A DNA stretch of 64,000 nucleotides, taken from Bacteroidota bacterium (GTDB lineage Bacteria > Bacteroidota > Bacteroidia > Chitinophagales > Chitinophagaceae). Shown piece by piece: positions 54,398-63,713 of this stretch. A model generated the notes under the pieces. The model was not told where the DNA came from. It saw nothing but the letters and a program-made list of their open reading frames with translations, and ran no database searches. The position numbers were made by a program, and so were the translations under genes. How positions within the stretch are numbered: the stretch's first letter is position 1; every line of letters starts with the position of its first letter. The stretch lies in contig JAIUNW010000001.1 in assembly GCA_020161535.1 (NCBI GenBank), positions 186,001-250,000 of the forward strand, read 5' to 3'.

Positions 54398-55270
54398 ATG
54401 AAACCCATCGCGCCTTCCGAGCTCATCATCAATCCCCGTGGGGCCGTTTACCATATTGACCTCCGGCCCGATGAACTCGCCGATACGGTCATCACCGTTG
54501 GTGATCCGGGCCGGGTTGCTGTGGTCAGCAAATATTTCGACCGGCTGGAATGCAGCCGCGAGCACCGTGAGTTTGTGGCCCATACCGGCTATATTGGCAA
54601 AAAAAGGCTTACTGTTTTGTCGAGCGGCATCGGCCCTGATAATATAGATATCGTCTTAAACGAACTAGATGCATTGGTCAACATCGATTTCGAGACCCGC
54701 ACCATCAAGGATGAATTGCGATCGCTTGCCATCATCCGCCTCGGTACCTGTGGCTCTTTACAAGCTGATATTCCGGTCGATAGCCTGGTGGCGGGTACTT
54801 ACGGGCTGGGGCTCGACAACCTGCTGCATTTTTACCGCCAGGAAACGAGTGATGCCGATCAACAAATAATCCAGGCCTTCTTGACCCAAACCCAGTTGCA
54901 TAGCCAGTCGCAGCCCTATATCGCAGCAGCATCCCCGGCGCTGCTAAAGCATTTTGTGAACGGATTTCACCAGGGCATCACAGTGACCTGTCCGGGTTTT
55001 TACGGACCACAAGGCCGGGTACTGCGACTGGGCCTTCAACATCCCGAATTGGTTAACCGCCTCACCAGTTTCGAATTCGGCCCGCATCGCATTGCCAATT
55101 TCGAAATGGAAACCTCTGCTATTTATGGATTGGGTAAATTGCTCGGCCATTATTGTTTGAGCCTGAATGTGGTGGTGGCCAACCGGGTGGCCAGGGCGTT
55201 TTCGGCCGACTCGCAAAAAGCCGTGGGCAACCTGATTGAAAAAGCATTGGAAACTATCGAACATCTTTAA
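54398..55270 (+). CDS. Nucleoside phosphorylase (uridine phosphorylase-like)
   Basis: A 290-residue NP-I family phosphorylase. VITVGDPGRVAVVSKYFD (phosphate-binding GDPxR), SSGIGPDNIDIVLNEL, IIRLGTCGSLQADIPVDSLV and NFEMETSAIYGLGKLLGH (FEMExxA, nucleoside 2'/3'-OH contact) are present. It splits a nucleoside with phosphate to base and (deoxy)ribose-1-phosphate; uridine is the likeliest substrate, purines not excluded. Three bases before dapF, so cotranscribed. Confidence 0.87.
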   Translation: MKPIAPSELIINPRGAVYHIDLRPDELADTVITVGDPGRVAVVSKYFDRLECSREHREFVAHTGYIGKKRLTVLSSGIGPDNIDIVLNELDALVNIDFETRTIKDELRSLAIIRLGTCGSLQADIPVDSLVAGTYGLGLDNLLHFYRQETSDADQQIIQAFLTQTQLHSQSQPYIAAASPALLKHFVNGFHQGITVTCPGFYGPQGRVLRLGLQHPELVNRLTSFEFGPHRIANFEMETSAIYGLGKLLGHYCLSLNVVVANRVARAFSADSQKAVGNLIEKALETIEHL

Positions 55271-55273
55271 CGA

Positions 55274-56062
55274 ATGACTCAACTTCATTTCTTTAAATAC
55301 CAGGGAACGGGCAACGATTTTGTCATTCTCGATAACCGCGCAGGCGAATACGAAGATATTACGACAGCGCAGGTACACCAGTTATGTGATCGGCGATTTG
55401 GTATTGGTGCCGACGGACTCATGCTCTTGAACAAACATGCCAATTACGATTTTGCCATGAAGTATTACAATGCCGATGGCCAGGAAGGAAGCATGTGCGG
55501 TAATGGCGGCCGCTGCCTCGTGAAATTTGCATTCGACTGCGGCCTCGGCAGAAGTACATATCGGTTTATTGCGGTGGATGGCGAGCACGAGGCGGAGATT
55601 GATACCCAATCGCGGGTTCGCCTCAAGATGCAAGATGTAAGCAGCATAACCGAAGTAAACGATGATGCAGTGCTGAATACGGGCTCACCCCATTATGTAA
55701 AAATGGTGACCAACCTCCTCACCTATGATGTGTACAACAAGGGAAAAGAAATCCGGTACAACGCATTGTTTCAACCGGGCGGCATCAATGTGAATTTTGT
55801 TGAAACACAAGACGACGACGAAATCATGGTACGCACTTTTGAGCGCGGTGTGGAAGATGAAACCCTGAGTTGTGGCACAGGCGTTACCGCCGCTGCCCTG
55901 GTTAATTACCACAATGATCTCGGCTTTAACCAGGTGAAGGTCACCACGCGGGGCGGTAAGCTCTGGGTTGAATTTGATCGACACGAAGACGGCAGTTATA
56001 CCAATATATGGCTTTGTGGCCCCGCCGAAAAAGTTTTTCAGGGAGCCATCAGCCTTGCTTAA
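55274..56062 (+). CDS. dapF: Diaminopimelate epimerase
   Basis: A 262-residue enzyme with both catalytic cysteines in context: MCGNGGRCLVKFAFD (about residue 76) and LSCGTGVTAAALV (about residue 200), plus RFGIGADGLMLL near the N-terminus. It interconverts LL- and meso-diaminopimelate for lysine and peptidoglycan. Coupled to the phosphorylase gene upstream; the CorA gene follows 23 bases downstream. Confidence 0.95.
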   Translation: MTQLHFFKYQGTGNDFVILDNRAGEYEDITTAQVHQLCDRRFGIGADGLMLLNKHANYDFAMKYYNADGQEGSMCGNGGRCLVKFAFDCGLGRSTYRFIAVDGEHEAEIDTQSRVRLKMQDVSSITEVNDDAVLNTGSPHYVKMVTNLLTYDVYNKGKEIRYNALFQPGGINVNFVETQDDDEIMVRTFERGVEDETLSCGTGVTAAALVNYHNDLGFNQVKVTTRGGKLWVEFDRHEDGSYTNIWLCGPAEKVFQGAISLA

Positions 56063-56085
56063 TAAATCCTTTATTTGCAGCGCCC

Positions 56086-57024
56086 TTGATACAGTATTTC
56101 AGAAATATAAATCACCAGACAGTCGCCATTTCCAAACCCGAAAATGGTGCCTGGGTCAATATACTTCCACCATTAAAACTGGAAGAATTTACTGAGTTGT
56201 CGCAGGAACTGGATATACCGCTCGACTTCCTGACCGATTCGCTCGATATTGATGAGAGAACCCGTTTTGAAGAAGACGACAATGTAAAACTATTGGTGTT
56301 CAAAACACCTACGGAGAACAACAGTTTCAACGATAGTGATGCATTTTATATCACCATTCCAATCTGTATTATTCTTACCCACAACCAAATCGTTACGGTA
56401 AACAGTTTTGAAAACGACGCCATCAAAAAATTCCTGAACTCTTTTCAGAACCGGCACCCCGATAACCGAAAGATGATGTGCCTGAAGATTATCGAAAAAG
56501 TGGTGCAGAACTATATGGAGTTTCTGAAAGAGATCAACCACAAAAGAAACTTACTGGAGCAGAAATTGTATGATGCCAACCGAAACGAAGAATTGCTGCA
56601 ATTGATGCGCATCCAGAAAAGCCTGGTGTATTTTGTAACAGCGCTTCGAAGCAATGAATTGTTGCTGGTAAAATTGGAAAGAACCAATTTTCTGTCGTTG
56701 AACGAAGAAGAGCGGGAGTACCTGAACGATTTGATAGTTGACAATTCACAGGCCCTGGAGATGGCCAATATTTATACGAATATCCTGTCGAGTACCCTCG
56801 ATGCCTTTGCCAGTATCATTGCCAATAACCAGAACGAAGTTTTGAAAAGATTGTCGGTGATCACCATCGTGTTGAGCTTTCCCGTATTGGTGGCCAGCAT
56901 CTATGGTATGAATGTGCCCATCCCCTTTGCGAATTCACCCTACGCGTTTTATATTCCAGTGTTTTTATCAATGGCCATTTCATTGGTCATCGGTTGGTTC
57001 TTCCTCAAGAAAAAACTTTTCTGA
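56086..57024 (+). CDS. CorA family divalent metal transporter
   Basis: A 312-residue protein: a soluble N-terminal domain of about 245 residues (INHQTVAISKPENGAWVNIL, then PLDFLTDSLDIDERTRFEEDD), a long helix, and two C-terminal membrane helices. SIYGMNVPIPFA contains the YGMN selectivity motif of CorA magnesium channels, where CorA has GMN. The chosen TTG at 56086 gives IQYFRNINHQTV; a -7-like TTTATTTG ends 8 bases before it. A longer frame from 56008 would overlap dapF by 55 bases and adds non-family residues. Confidence 0.88.
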   Translation: MIQYFRNINHQTVAISKPENGAWVNILPPLKLEEFTELSQELDIPLDFLTDSLDIDERTRFEEDDNVKLLVFKTPTENNSFNDSDAFYITIPICIILTHNQIVTVNSFENDAIKKFLNSFQNRHPDNRKMMCLKIIEKVVQNYMEFLKEINHKRNLLEQKLYDANRNEELLQLMRIQKSLVYFVTALRSNELLLVKLERTNFLSLNEEEREYLNDLIVDNSQALEMANIYTNILSSTLDAFASIIANNQNEVLKRLSVITIVLSFPVLVASIYGMNVPIPFANSPYAFYIPVFLSMAISLVIGWFFLKKKLF

Positions 57025-57028
57025 TACC

Positions 57029-57499
57029 ATGTTTACGATTCGCGTTTATGGCATCCTGGTAAACCAAGAAAAACAGGTGTTGGTCAGCGATGAAAAAATT
57101 CGCGGTGAATATTATACCAAGTTTCCCGGCGGCGGTATGGAATTCGGTGAAGGTACCCGCGATTGCCTTAAGCGCGAGTTTATGGAAGAAATGGGTTTAT
57201 TGGTTGATGTAGGTGAGCATTTCTATACCACCGATTATTACCAACTGAGTGCCTTTCGGCCCGACCAGCAAATAGTTGCTATTTATTATTTGGTCCGCCC
57301 CCTCGAACCCATCAAGGCCCCGCTCCGTAGCCAACCCTTTGATTTTGATGAAAATCAGTTGAAAGTATATGCGGCTACCGGCGAAACCGAGACCTTTCGG
57401 TTCATCCATTGGGCCGATTTTTCTGCGGAGTCGGTGACCCTGCCCATCGACAAAATTGTAGCCAACATGTTAAAGTCATCGGCTGCATACAGCGGCTAG
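57029..57499 (+). CDS. NUDIX hydrolase
   Basis: A 156-residue protein with a perfect Nudix box GX5EX7REUXEEXGU in GGMEFGEGTRDCLKREFMEEMGL (shown as its key residues G, E, RE, EE, G; positions about 37-59). It hydrolyses a nucleoside-diphosphate-linked substrate; which one is unknown. The ATG is 4 bases after the CorA stop, so the two are probably cotranscribed. A longer frame from 56912 would run inside corA and is not credible. Confidence 0.88.
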   Translation: MFTIRVYGILVNQEKQVLVSDEKIRGEYYTKFPGGGMEFGEGTRDCLKREFMEEMGLLVDVGEHFYTTDYYQLSAFRPDQQIVAIYYLVRPLEPIKAPLRSQPFDFDENQLKVYAATGETETFRFIHWADFSAESVTLPIDKIVANMLKSSAAYSG

Positions 57500-57507
57500 C
57501 CCCCTGA

Positions 57508-57539
57508 TTTGGCCCCCATAGGGAGATGTCTTACCTTCG
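57508..57539 (+). promoter_or_regulatory. Promoter of ahcY
   Basis: TTTG (57508-57511), 20 bases, TACCTTCG (57532-57539; 7 of 8). The ATG is 20 bases downstream. Confidence 0.55.
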
Positions 57540-57559
57540 CGCCAATTAATCGAAAAAAT

Positions 57560-58888
57560 ATGTCTACTGTTTCTAAATCAGCCATCGATTTTTCGCTGGC
57601 ATACAAAGTGAAAGATATCAGCCTGGCTGCGTGGGGAAGGAAAGAAATTCGCCTGGCCGAAGCAGAAATGCCGGGGCTGATGGCTATTCGCGAAGAATAC
57701 ACAGCGACACAGCCGCTCAAAGGCGCCCGCATCGCTGGTTGTTTACACATGACCATCCAAACGGCCGTGTTGATCGAAACCCTGGTTGCCCTGGGTGCTG
57801 AAGTGAAATGGAGCTCTTGTAATATTTTCTCTACGCAAGACCATGCCGCTGCTGCGATTGCGGCTGCCGGCATCGGTGTATTTGCCTGGAAAGGACAAAC
57901 CCAGGTAGAAGCCGACTGGTGTATTGAACAAACCCTGTTTTTCGGTGGCGCTGATCGTCCGTTGAACATGATCCTCGACGATGGCGGCGACCTTACCAAT
58001 ATCGTGTTTGACAAATACCCCGAGTTGATCCGCCACGTGAAAGGCCTGAGCGAAGAAACCACCACCGGTGTGCATCGTTTGTATGAAAGAATGGAAAAAG
58101 GCACCCTGCCGATTCCGGCCATCAATGTAAACGACTCCGTAACCAAGAGCAAATTCGACAACAAATATGGCTGTAAAGAATCACTGGTTGATTCTATTCG
58201 CCGTGCAACGGATGTGATGCTGGCCGGTAAAGTGGCTGTGGTAGGTGGTTATGGTGATGTCGGTAAAGGATCAGCCGCTTCATTGGCAGGTGCTGGTTGC
58301 CGCGTGATTGTAACCGAGATCGATCCCATCTGTGCTTTGCAAGCAGCGATGGATGGCTTTGAAGTGAAGAAGATGATTGATGCGGTGAAAGAAGCCGACA
58401 TTATTGTTACGGCTTCTGGTTGTCGCGACCTGATTACCGGTGCCCATTTCAAACTGATGAAAGACAAAGCCATCGTTTGTAATATCGGGCACTTCGATAT
58501 TGAAATTGATGTGGCCTGGTTGAACAGCAACTATGGCAAAACCAAAGATACCATCAAGCCGCAGGTTGATATCTACAATGTAGACGGCAAAGACATTATC
58601 CTCCTGGCCGAAGGCCGACTGGTGAACCTGGGTTGCGCTACCGGCCACCCCAGTTTTGTGATGAGCAACTCTTTCACCAACCAAACACTGGCACAGATTG
58701 AACTGTGGACCAACCACGGTAACTATGAAAACAAAGTGTATGTGTTGCCTAAGCACCTAGATGAGAAAGTGGCTCGCCTGCACCTCGCTAAGATTGGTGT
58801 TACATTAGAAGAGTTGACGCCGGCACAGTCTGCATATTTGGGCATTCCCAAAGAAGGACCATTCAAACCCGAGCACTATCGCTATTAA
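57560..58888 (+). CDS. ahcY: Adenosylhomocysteinase
   Basis: A 442-residue SAH hydrolase. [38 protein letters not shown], the NAD-binding [22 protein letters not shown] (about residues 228-249) and the C-terminal [10 protein letters not shown] are all intact. It splits S-adenosylhomocysteine to adenosine and homocysteine, relieving methyltransferase inhibition. ATG at 57560 gives [20 protein letters not shown], the usual start; a 17-codon upstream extension overlaps the promoter. Ends at a strong terminator. Confidence 0.97.
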   Translation: MSTVSKSAIDFSLAYKVKDISLAAWGRKEIRLAEAEMPGLMAIREEYTATQPLKGARIAGCLHMTIQTAVLIETLVALGAEVKWSSCNIFSTQDHAAAAIAAAGIGVFAWKGQTQVEADWCIEQTLFFGGADRPLNMILDDGGDLTNIVFDKYPELIRHVKGLSEETTTGVHRLYERMEKGTLPIPAINVNDSVTKSKFDNKYGCKESLVDSIRRATDVMLAGKVAVVGGYGDVGKGSAASLAGAGCRVIVTEIDPICALQAAMDGFEVKKMIDAVKEADIIVTASGCRDLITGAHFKLMKDKAIVCNIGHFDIEIDVAWLNSNYGKTKDTIKPQVDIYNVDGKDIILLAEGRLVNLGCATGHPSFVMSNSFTNQTLAQIELWTNHGNYENKVYVLPKHLDEKVARLHLAKIGVTLEELTPAQSAYLGIPKEGPFKPEHYRY

Positions 58889-58909
58889 TAGAAATTTTCG
58901 ATACCATCG

Positions 58910-58940
58910 TAAAGCCGTCCTTCGGGGCGGCTTTTTATTT
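58910..58940. terminator. Intrinsic terminator after ahcY
   Basis: AAAGCCGTCC (58911-58920) pairs with GGGCGGCTTT (58925-58934) around a TTCG tetraloop, followed by TTATTT. It lies at the stop codon of the convergent gene and may serve both directions. Confidence 0.85.
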
Positions 58941-59441
58941 GATCAGTGTTTTTGATTCGGCGGCAATACACTGGCTCACTTTGAGCAACATTTCCTGGAG
59001 CGGCGGCGTCAACACCACGCTGGTTTTTTTATCGTTGCGATCAGAGAAAGTAATCGACACCACTTTTTTAGTAGCTAGCTTCTGTAAAGTGGAAGGCGTT
59101 GTTACGCCATTCTTCATCATGATATGAAAAAAACCTTCGCAGTTATCGCCACCGGTATTGCGCAACGTCATCTTTTGTTTGCCGCCTTCAAAAAGAAACA
59201 GGGCTTCTGACGCTTCGCCGATACAATTGGCATTCCTGTTACTGATCACAAAGAAATAGTCGATCTCTTTGGCGGTTGCATCAATATTCAGTTTTACGTC
59301 CTGCAAATCCATAAAACCCGTAAACAACTTGGGCTGGTTGCTGAAATCATCGTTGCCTTTTTGCAGGGCACAATCTTGCGCACCGGCGTGCAGAAAAAAC
59401 AGCGCAATGGCGAAGGTGAGGCCGAATCTGCTTCTAATCAT
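58935..59441 (-). CDS. Small exported protein of unknown function
   Basis: A 168-residue protein with a signal peptide (MIRSRFGLTFAIALFFLHAGAQ). The mature part is beta-rich and has four cysteines (in DCALQ, NCIGEA, NCEGFF and QCIAAE), which could form disulphides outside the cytoplasm. No family is recognised. A -7-like TTATTTTG (59447-59454) ends 5 bases before the ATG. Divergent from the GH20 gene. Confidence 0.7.
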   Translation of the reverse strand: MIRSRFGLTFAIALFFLHAGAQDCALQKGNDDFSNQPKLFTGFMDLQDVKLNIDATAKEIDYFFVISNRNANCIGEASEALFLFEGGKQKMTLRNTGGDNCEGFFHIMMKNGVTTPSTLQKLATKKVVSITFSDRNDKKTSVVLTPPLQEMLLKVSQCIAAESKTLIK

Positions 59442-59476
59442 GCAGCCAAAATAACAAATTCCTTATTTTCACCCGC

Positions 59477-61399
59477 ATGAAGTCCTTCTATCATTTGTTA
59501 AGATTTGCGACCTGCCTGGCCATGGTTGGCGTTTTCTATCCAGTACTTAGCCAAACCCCCGCCGCCGATTCGGCACTGATTCCGTTGCCGGCACAGTGGG
59601 CCAAAGGGAATGGCCAATTTGTATTGCCCAACCCGGTGACTCTGCAAATACCGGTGGGCGATTCGCTGGGGTTGATCGCTGATCATATTCGTAGTAAAAT
59701 TGAAATGTCAACCGGTTACGCGGTGCAAGTGCAAACAGGCAATGGTGCAGCCATCCGCCTGGCGATTAACAAAAAAACAGATGTCGCCATGGGGAAAGAA
59801 GGATACAATTTGCTGGTGGATGCAAAGGGCATTCAGATCACGGCCAATACAGCCGCTGGTTTGTTTTACGGTGTACAAACCATGTGGCAATTATTGCCGG
59901 CTGAAATCGAAAGTAAAACCGTGGTCAAAGAACTGAACTGGACATTGCCCTTTAGTTCTATTGCTGATAAACCCCGGTTTGGTTACCGCGGACTCATGCT
60001 CGATGTGGTTCGGCATTGGTTTGACAAAGAACAGGTAAAAGATTTTATCGACCAGATGGTGAAGTACAAATACAATTTTCTGCACTTGCACCTGACCGAC
60101 GACCAGGGTTGGCGCATTGAAATCAAAAGTCTGCCCCGGCTTACTGACATTGGCGCTTACCGGCCCGAGCGCACGGGTGTGTTTGGCAGTTTCAAGGGTC
60201 CACAACCGGAAGAAGCGCGCAACTATGGCGGCTATTTCACCCAGGCCGATATGAAGGAAATCATCGCCTATGCCAAAGCACGTTTTGTTACCATATTGCC
60301 GGAGATTGATGTGCCGGGTCATAGCATGGCCATATTGGCGGCCTATCCTGAATTGGCCTGCACACCAGGCACCTATGAGGTGAATGTGGGCAATCGCTTT
60401 ATGATCTGGCCGCCCGGCGGGCATTTCTATGGACTGGTCGACAATACCCTCTGCCCTGCCAATGAAAAAGTATATGAAACCCTCGATAAGATTTTCGGTG
60501 AAATAGCCCAACTCTTTCCGTATGCCTATATCCATATGGGTGGCGACGAAACCTATAAAGGCTTTTGGGAAAAGAGCGATGCCGTGAAAGCACTCATGCA
60601 GAAAGAGAAACTGAAAAACATGGATGAAGTGCAAAGTTATTTTGTGAAGCGGGTGAGTAAGATCATCGCTTCCAAAGGCAAAAAAATGATTGGCTGGGAT
60701 GAGATATTGGAAGGCGGCATTCCGCCCGATGCAGTGGTGATGAGTTGGCGAGGTGAAAAAGGCGGCATTGAAGCGGCGAAATTAAAACACCCTGTCATCA
60801 TGTCGCCCTCTACATTCACCTATGTGGATTTGTACCAGGGCGATCCCCTGGCCGAACCACCCAGCTATGGCAATGTGCGTTTAAAAAAATCATATGATTT
60901 CAACCCGGTGCCGGCCGGTGTTGATTCTACCTATGTGATGGGCGGGCAGGCCAATTTGTGGAGTGAGCGCTTACACACGGTGCGGCATATGCAGTATATG
61001 TTGTGGCCACGTGGTTGGGCCGTGGCAGAATCGGTATGGAGCCCCGTTCGATTGAAGAACTGGCCTGATTTTGTTGCCAGAACGGAAGCCCATTTCAAAC
61101 GGGCCGACCAGGCCGTGGTGAATTATTCTACCAGCATGTATGATCCAATAGTGGAAGTGAAAAAAGTGACAGACAGCAGCATCCAGGTTGTATTGTCGAC
61201 CGAAATACCCGGACTTGATATCCATTATAGTTTCGACGAGTTTTATCCCGATTTTTATTATCCGGTATATAACCAGCCGCTGTTGTTTCCAGTGGGGGCC
61301 AGCAGCCTGAAACTGGTGACATATCGCAACAAACAAAAAATCGGTAAGTCGATCAACCTGCCCCTGGATGAACTAAAAAAGCGGGTGAAGATGAATTAA
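59477..61399 (+). CDS. Beta-N-acetylhexosaminidase, GH20
   Basis: A 640-residue exported enzyme, signal peptide in the first 25 residues (VFYPVLSQ). An N-terminal GH20b domain, then the catalytic barrel from PRFGYRGLMLDVVRHWF; HLHLTDDQGWRIEI and the catalytic Asp-Glu in HMGGDETYKGFWEKS (about residue 356) are intact. About 80 extra C-terminal residues (from VEVKKVTDSSIQVVLS) form a small beta domain absent from the paralogue at 33.7 kb. Releases terminal GlcNAc/GalNAc. TTATTTTC ends 6 bases before the ATG as a possible -7 element. Confidence 0.93.
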   Translation: MKSFYHLLRFATCLAMVGVFYPVLSQTPAADSALIPLPAQWAKGNGQFVLPNPVTLQIPVGDSLGLIADHIRSKIEMSTGYAVQVQTGNGAAIRLAINKKTDVAMGKEGYNLLVDAKGIQITANTAAGLFYGVQTMWQLLPAEIESKTVVKELNWTLPFSSIADKPRFGYRGLMLDVVRHWFDKEQVKDFIDQMVKYKYNFLHLHLTDDQGWRIEIKSLPRLTDIGAYRPERTGVFGSFKGPQPEEARNYGGYFTQADMKEIIAYAKARFVTILPEIDVPGHSMAILAAYPELACTPGTYEVNVGNRFMIWPPGGHFYGLVDNTLCPANEKVYETLDKIFGEIAQLFPYAYIHMGGDETYKGFWEKSDAVKALMQKEKLKNMDEVQSYFVKRVSKIIASKGKKMIGWDEILEGGIPPDAVVMSWRGEKGGIEAAKLKHPVIMSPSTFTYVDLYQGDPLAEPPSYGNVRLKKSYDFNPVPAGVDSTYVMGGQANLWSERLHTVRHMQYMLWPRGWAVAESVWSPVRLKNWPDFVARTEAHFKRADQAVVNYSTSMYDPIVEVKKVTDSSIQVVLSTEIPGLDIHYSFDEFYPDFYYPVYNQPLLFPVGASSLKLVTYRNKQKIGKSINLPLDELKKRVKMN

Positions 61400-61412
61400 T
61401 GCCCCTATTCGT

Positions 61413-61868
61413 TTATGGAAGAAAAAATTCTTTGACCTCAAACCAAAAATGGTCGAGTTGAAGCAGGTGCTCTTTTAAAAAGGCAATGATCGCCGGCCAG
61501 TCGCCCGTTTGCATGAAATGCACCGGGCCAATGGTAATAGCTACCCGGGCAATTGGTTGTCCATTCTCATCAACAGCCTGTGGTTGCCAGTGCCAGCGTG
61601 TTGAAGGCGATACGGGTAGTAATGATGTAAACTGCTGTAATTTTTCAAATAACGCTTGTCGTTTTTCTGGTTCGGCGCCTGAGATGTACAGGCCAACGGT
61701 ACAGGCATCGGCCGCCAGTTCAATGCGGAAATAAATATGCTTCACCCCCGTACGGTAATTCAGCCAACTGACAGGTTCGCCGAAAACAGAAGGCACGGGC
61801 GACATATATCGGCCGAAGGCGATGAAAAAACTTTTCTTTTGCGCAGCGATGGCAGTTTTACTATACAC
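61413..61868 (-). CDS. DUF4268-like protein
   Basis: A 151-residue protein with the pattern FFIAFGRYMSPV, WLNYRTGVKHIYFRIE and a C-terminal HFWFEVKEFFLP, which resembles the DUF4268 family found alone or at the end of nuclease-like proteins. A GTG at 61868 is the likely start. Function unknown; convergent with the GH20 gene by 13 bases. Confidence 0.7.
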   Translation of the reverse strand: MYSKTAIAAQKKSFFIAFGRYMSPVPSVFGEPVSWLNYRTGVKHIYFRIELAADACTVGLYISGAEPEKRQALFEKLQQFTSLLPVSPSTRWHWQPQAVDENGQPIARVAITIGPVHFMQTGDWPAIIAFLKEHLLQLDHFWFEVKEFFLP

Positions 61869-61973
61869 GGTACCAAATTTGTTTAAAACTTTCTACATTT
61901 TAAGAGAAGCTTTTCAATTACCAGCACGGAAATTGCAGGCTGTATAACAATCCTCACGCTTTACTGAAACCTT

Positions 61974-62258
61974 ATGCAGATAAGATTTGTGAAAAACATC
62001 CAATTTACCCGGCTCATCAAAGCAGATGGGCGTCTGCGCGAATTTAATTTCCGGAAGATGACCTTGCTACAGGAAACTTTATTTTCCATTGACGTGGTCG
62101 ATGACCGGGGCAATCGTGTCATGTTTCGCATGCGCAAAGAAGATAACGAATGGGTGATTATTGCGCAGCCCCTGCCTGCCTGGGTACTGGAGCAGGAAAA
62201 AGTGCTGAGTGATATGATCAAGGAAGAACTCAATGCGCAAACCGTCAACGTTTATTAA
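61974..62258 (+). CDS. Small conserved-looking protein of unknown function
   Basis: A 94-residue soluble protein: a beta-rich N-terminal half (IQFTRLIKADGRLREFNFRK, FSIDVVDDRGNRVMFRM) and a C-terminal helix (LEQEKVLSDMIKEEL). No motif is recognised. Its own start follows a 105-base gap; cysM is 37 bases downstream. Confidence 0.7.
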   Translation: MQIRFVKNIQFTRLIKADGRLREFNFRKMTLLQETLFSIDVVDDRGNRVMFRMRKEDNEWVIIAQPLPAWVLEQEKVLSDMIKEELNAQTVNVY

Positions 62259-62295
62259 GATTTGTTGACTAACTTCCGCAGCCAATTATACAACA

Positions 62296-63180
62296 ATGGC
62301 TGGTATACTTGATCTTGTTGGCAATACACCACTGGTTACCTTAAAAAAAGTAATTGTCAATCCTGCTGTAACCATTCTTGCCAAACTGGAAGGCAATAAT
62401 CCGGGTGGCAGTGTAAAAGACCGTGCCGCCTATGGCATGATCAAGGGAGCGATAGATCGCGGCGAATTAAAGCCCGGTATCAAATTGATTGAAGCGACCA
62501 GTGGCAATACGGGCATCGCGCTGGCGATGATCGCCAGTTTATACGGGGTGGAAATAGAATTGGTGATGCCTGATGATGCCACGCGCGAGCGCGTATTGGG
62601 CATGGAAGCCTTCGGTGCAAAAGTTATTTTAACGCCTGCAAAATCATCGATGGAAGGTGCGATCGACTATGCGAATGCACAGGTGGCAAAAGGCGGTTAC
62701 CTGATGTTGAATCAATTTGCCAATCCCGATAATTACGAGATGCATTATCGTAGTACGGGTCCGGAGATTTGGCGCGACACCGATGGCGGGGTTACCCATT
62801 TTGTTTCGGCCATGGGCACTACCGGCACCATCATGGGTGTATCAAAGTTTTTGAAAGAAAAAAATCCGGCCATCCAAATCATCGGTTGTCAACCCACCGA
62901 TGGTTCAAAAATACCTGGCATCAGAAAATGGCCGGCCGCTTATTTACCGAAGATATTTGATCGCAGCCGGGTCGATTCGGTATTTGATGTAAGCGAAGCA
63001 GATGCGCGGCGCATGGCCGTTCGTCTCGCGCGGGAAGAAGCGATATTCAGTGGCATGAGCAGTGGTGGGGCAGTACATGCTGCCGTTGAATTATCGAAGT
63101 CGATGGCAGCAGGCACCATCGTGTGTATCATTTGCGACCGTGGTGATCGTTATCTTTCATCAGATCTTTTCGGTGCCTAA
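62296..63180 (+). CDS. cysM: Cysteine synthase B
   Basis: A 294-residue PLP enzyme. NNPGGSVKDRAAYGMI contains the PLP-binding Lys, EATSGNTGIALAMIA the substrate loop, and SAMGTTGTIMGVSKFLKE the phosphate-binding glycine loop; IGCQPTDGSKIPGI favours CysM over CysK, as does the length of under 300. It makes cysteine from O-acetylserine and sulphide or thiosulphate. One base before the SET-domain gene, so they are cotranscribed. Confidence 0.9.
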   Translation: MAGILDLVGNTPLVTLKKVIVNPAVTILAKLEGNNPGGSVKDRAAYGMIKGAIDRGELKPGIKLIEATSGNTGIALAMIASLYGVEIELVMPDDATRERVLGMEAFGAKVILTPAKSSMEGAIDYANAQVAKGGYLMLNQFANPDNYEMHYRSTGPEIWRDTDGGVTHFVSAMGTTGTIMGVSKFLKEKNPAIQIIGCQPTDGSKIPGIRKWPAAYLPKIFDRSRVDSVFDVSEADARRMAVRLAREEAIFSGMSSGGAVHAAVELSKSMAAGTIVCIICDRGDRYLSSDLFGA

Positions 63181-63181
63181 C

Positions 63182-63613
63182 ATGCACGCAAAAAAACAAA
63201 CCTTGTTTTCGCGCATACGCTTCAACGTAAAAAATGCGCCTTCGCCCATCGACGGCACCGGTTGTTTTACCCAGCAGTCGATTCCGGCGCGTACAAAGAT
63301 TGGTGAACTGGCAGGCGAGATCATTACTTTGCGCGAAGCGCGGCGACGTGTAAAGCAACAGCAGCGTGTGGCCATGGTAGAATTTGGCGATGGCCGCGCC
63401 CTCGATGCCAGCGTACAACCCAATGCACTGCGGTATATCAATCACTCCTGCAGGCCGAATAGTTATATGCGTTGCTGTTATGGTCGGGTAGAATTTTACA
63501 GCTTACGCAAGATCAAAACCGGCGAAGAAATCACCTGCAATTATGGTGAAACCCACCACGATGGCAAACTGCCTTGTCGCTGCGGCGCCCCTGGCTGCAA
63601 GGGTCGTTTGTAA
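63182..63613 (+). CDS. SET domain protein-lysine methyltransferase-like protein
   Basis: A 143-residue protein that is almost only a SET domain: IDGTGCFTQQSIPARTKIGELAG (SET-N), RYINHSCRPNSYMR (NHSCxPN, SAM-binding knot), KTGEEITCNYGE (catalytic Tyr region), then a post-SET zinc motif PCRCGAPGCKG. Such domains methylate lysines of proteins. Substrate unknown; candidates are ribosomal or DNA-binding proteins. The ATG at 63182 is one base after the cysM stop. An upstream in-frame start inside cysM is not credible. Confidence 0.87.
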   Translation: MHAKKQTLFSRIRFNVKNAPSPIDGTGCFTQQSIPARTKIGELAGEIITLREARRRVKQQQRVAMVEFGDGRALDASVQPNALRYINHSCRPNSYMRCCYGRVEFYSLRKIKTGEEITCNYGETHHDGKLPCRCGAPGCKGRL

Positions 63614-63672
63614 ATATTAACAATATCCACAAGCTGTGTATAAGTAACTTAGTAATTGGTATTGGTCTCAAT

Positions 63673-63680
63673 TATATTTG
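63673..63680 (+). promoter_or_regulatory. -7 promoter element for phoH, perfect TAnnTTTG
   Basis: TATATTTG, 33 bases before the proposed TTG start of phoH. No convincing -33 element is seen. Confidence 0.45.
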
Positions 63681-63713
63681 GTTAGATCCCGTGACATTAA
63701 AATCCGAAGTGCA

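Noticed and set aside
56008..56085. Longer CorA start inside dapF
   Set aside because: It would overlap dapF by 55 bases with non-family residues, while the TTG at 56086 begins the conserved sequence.
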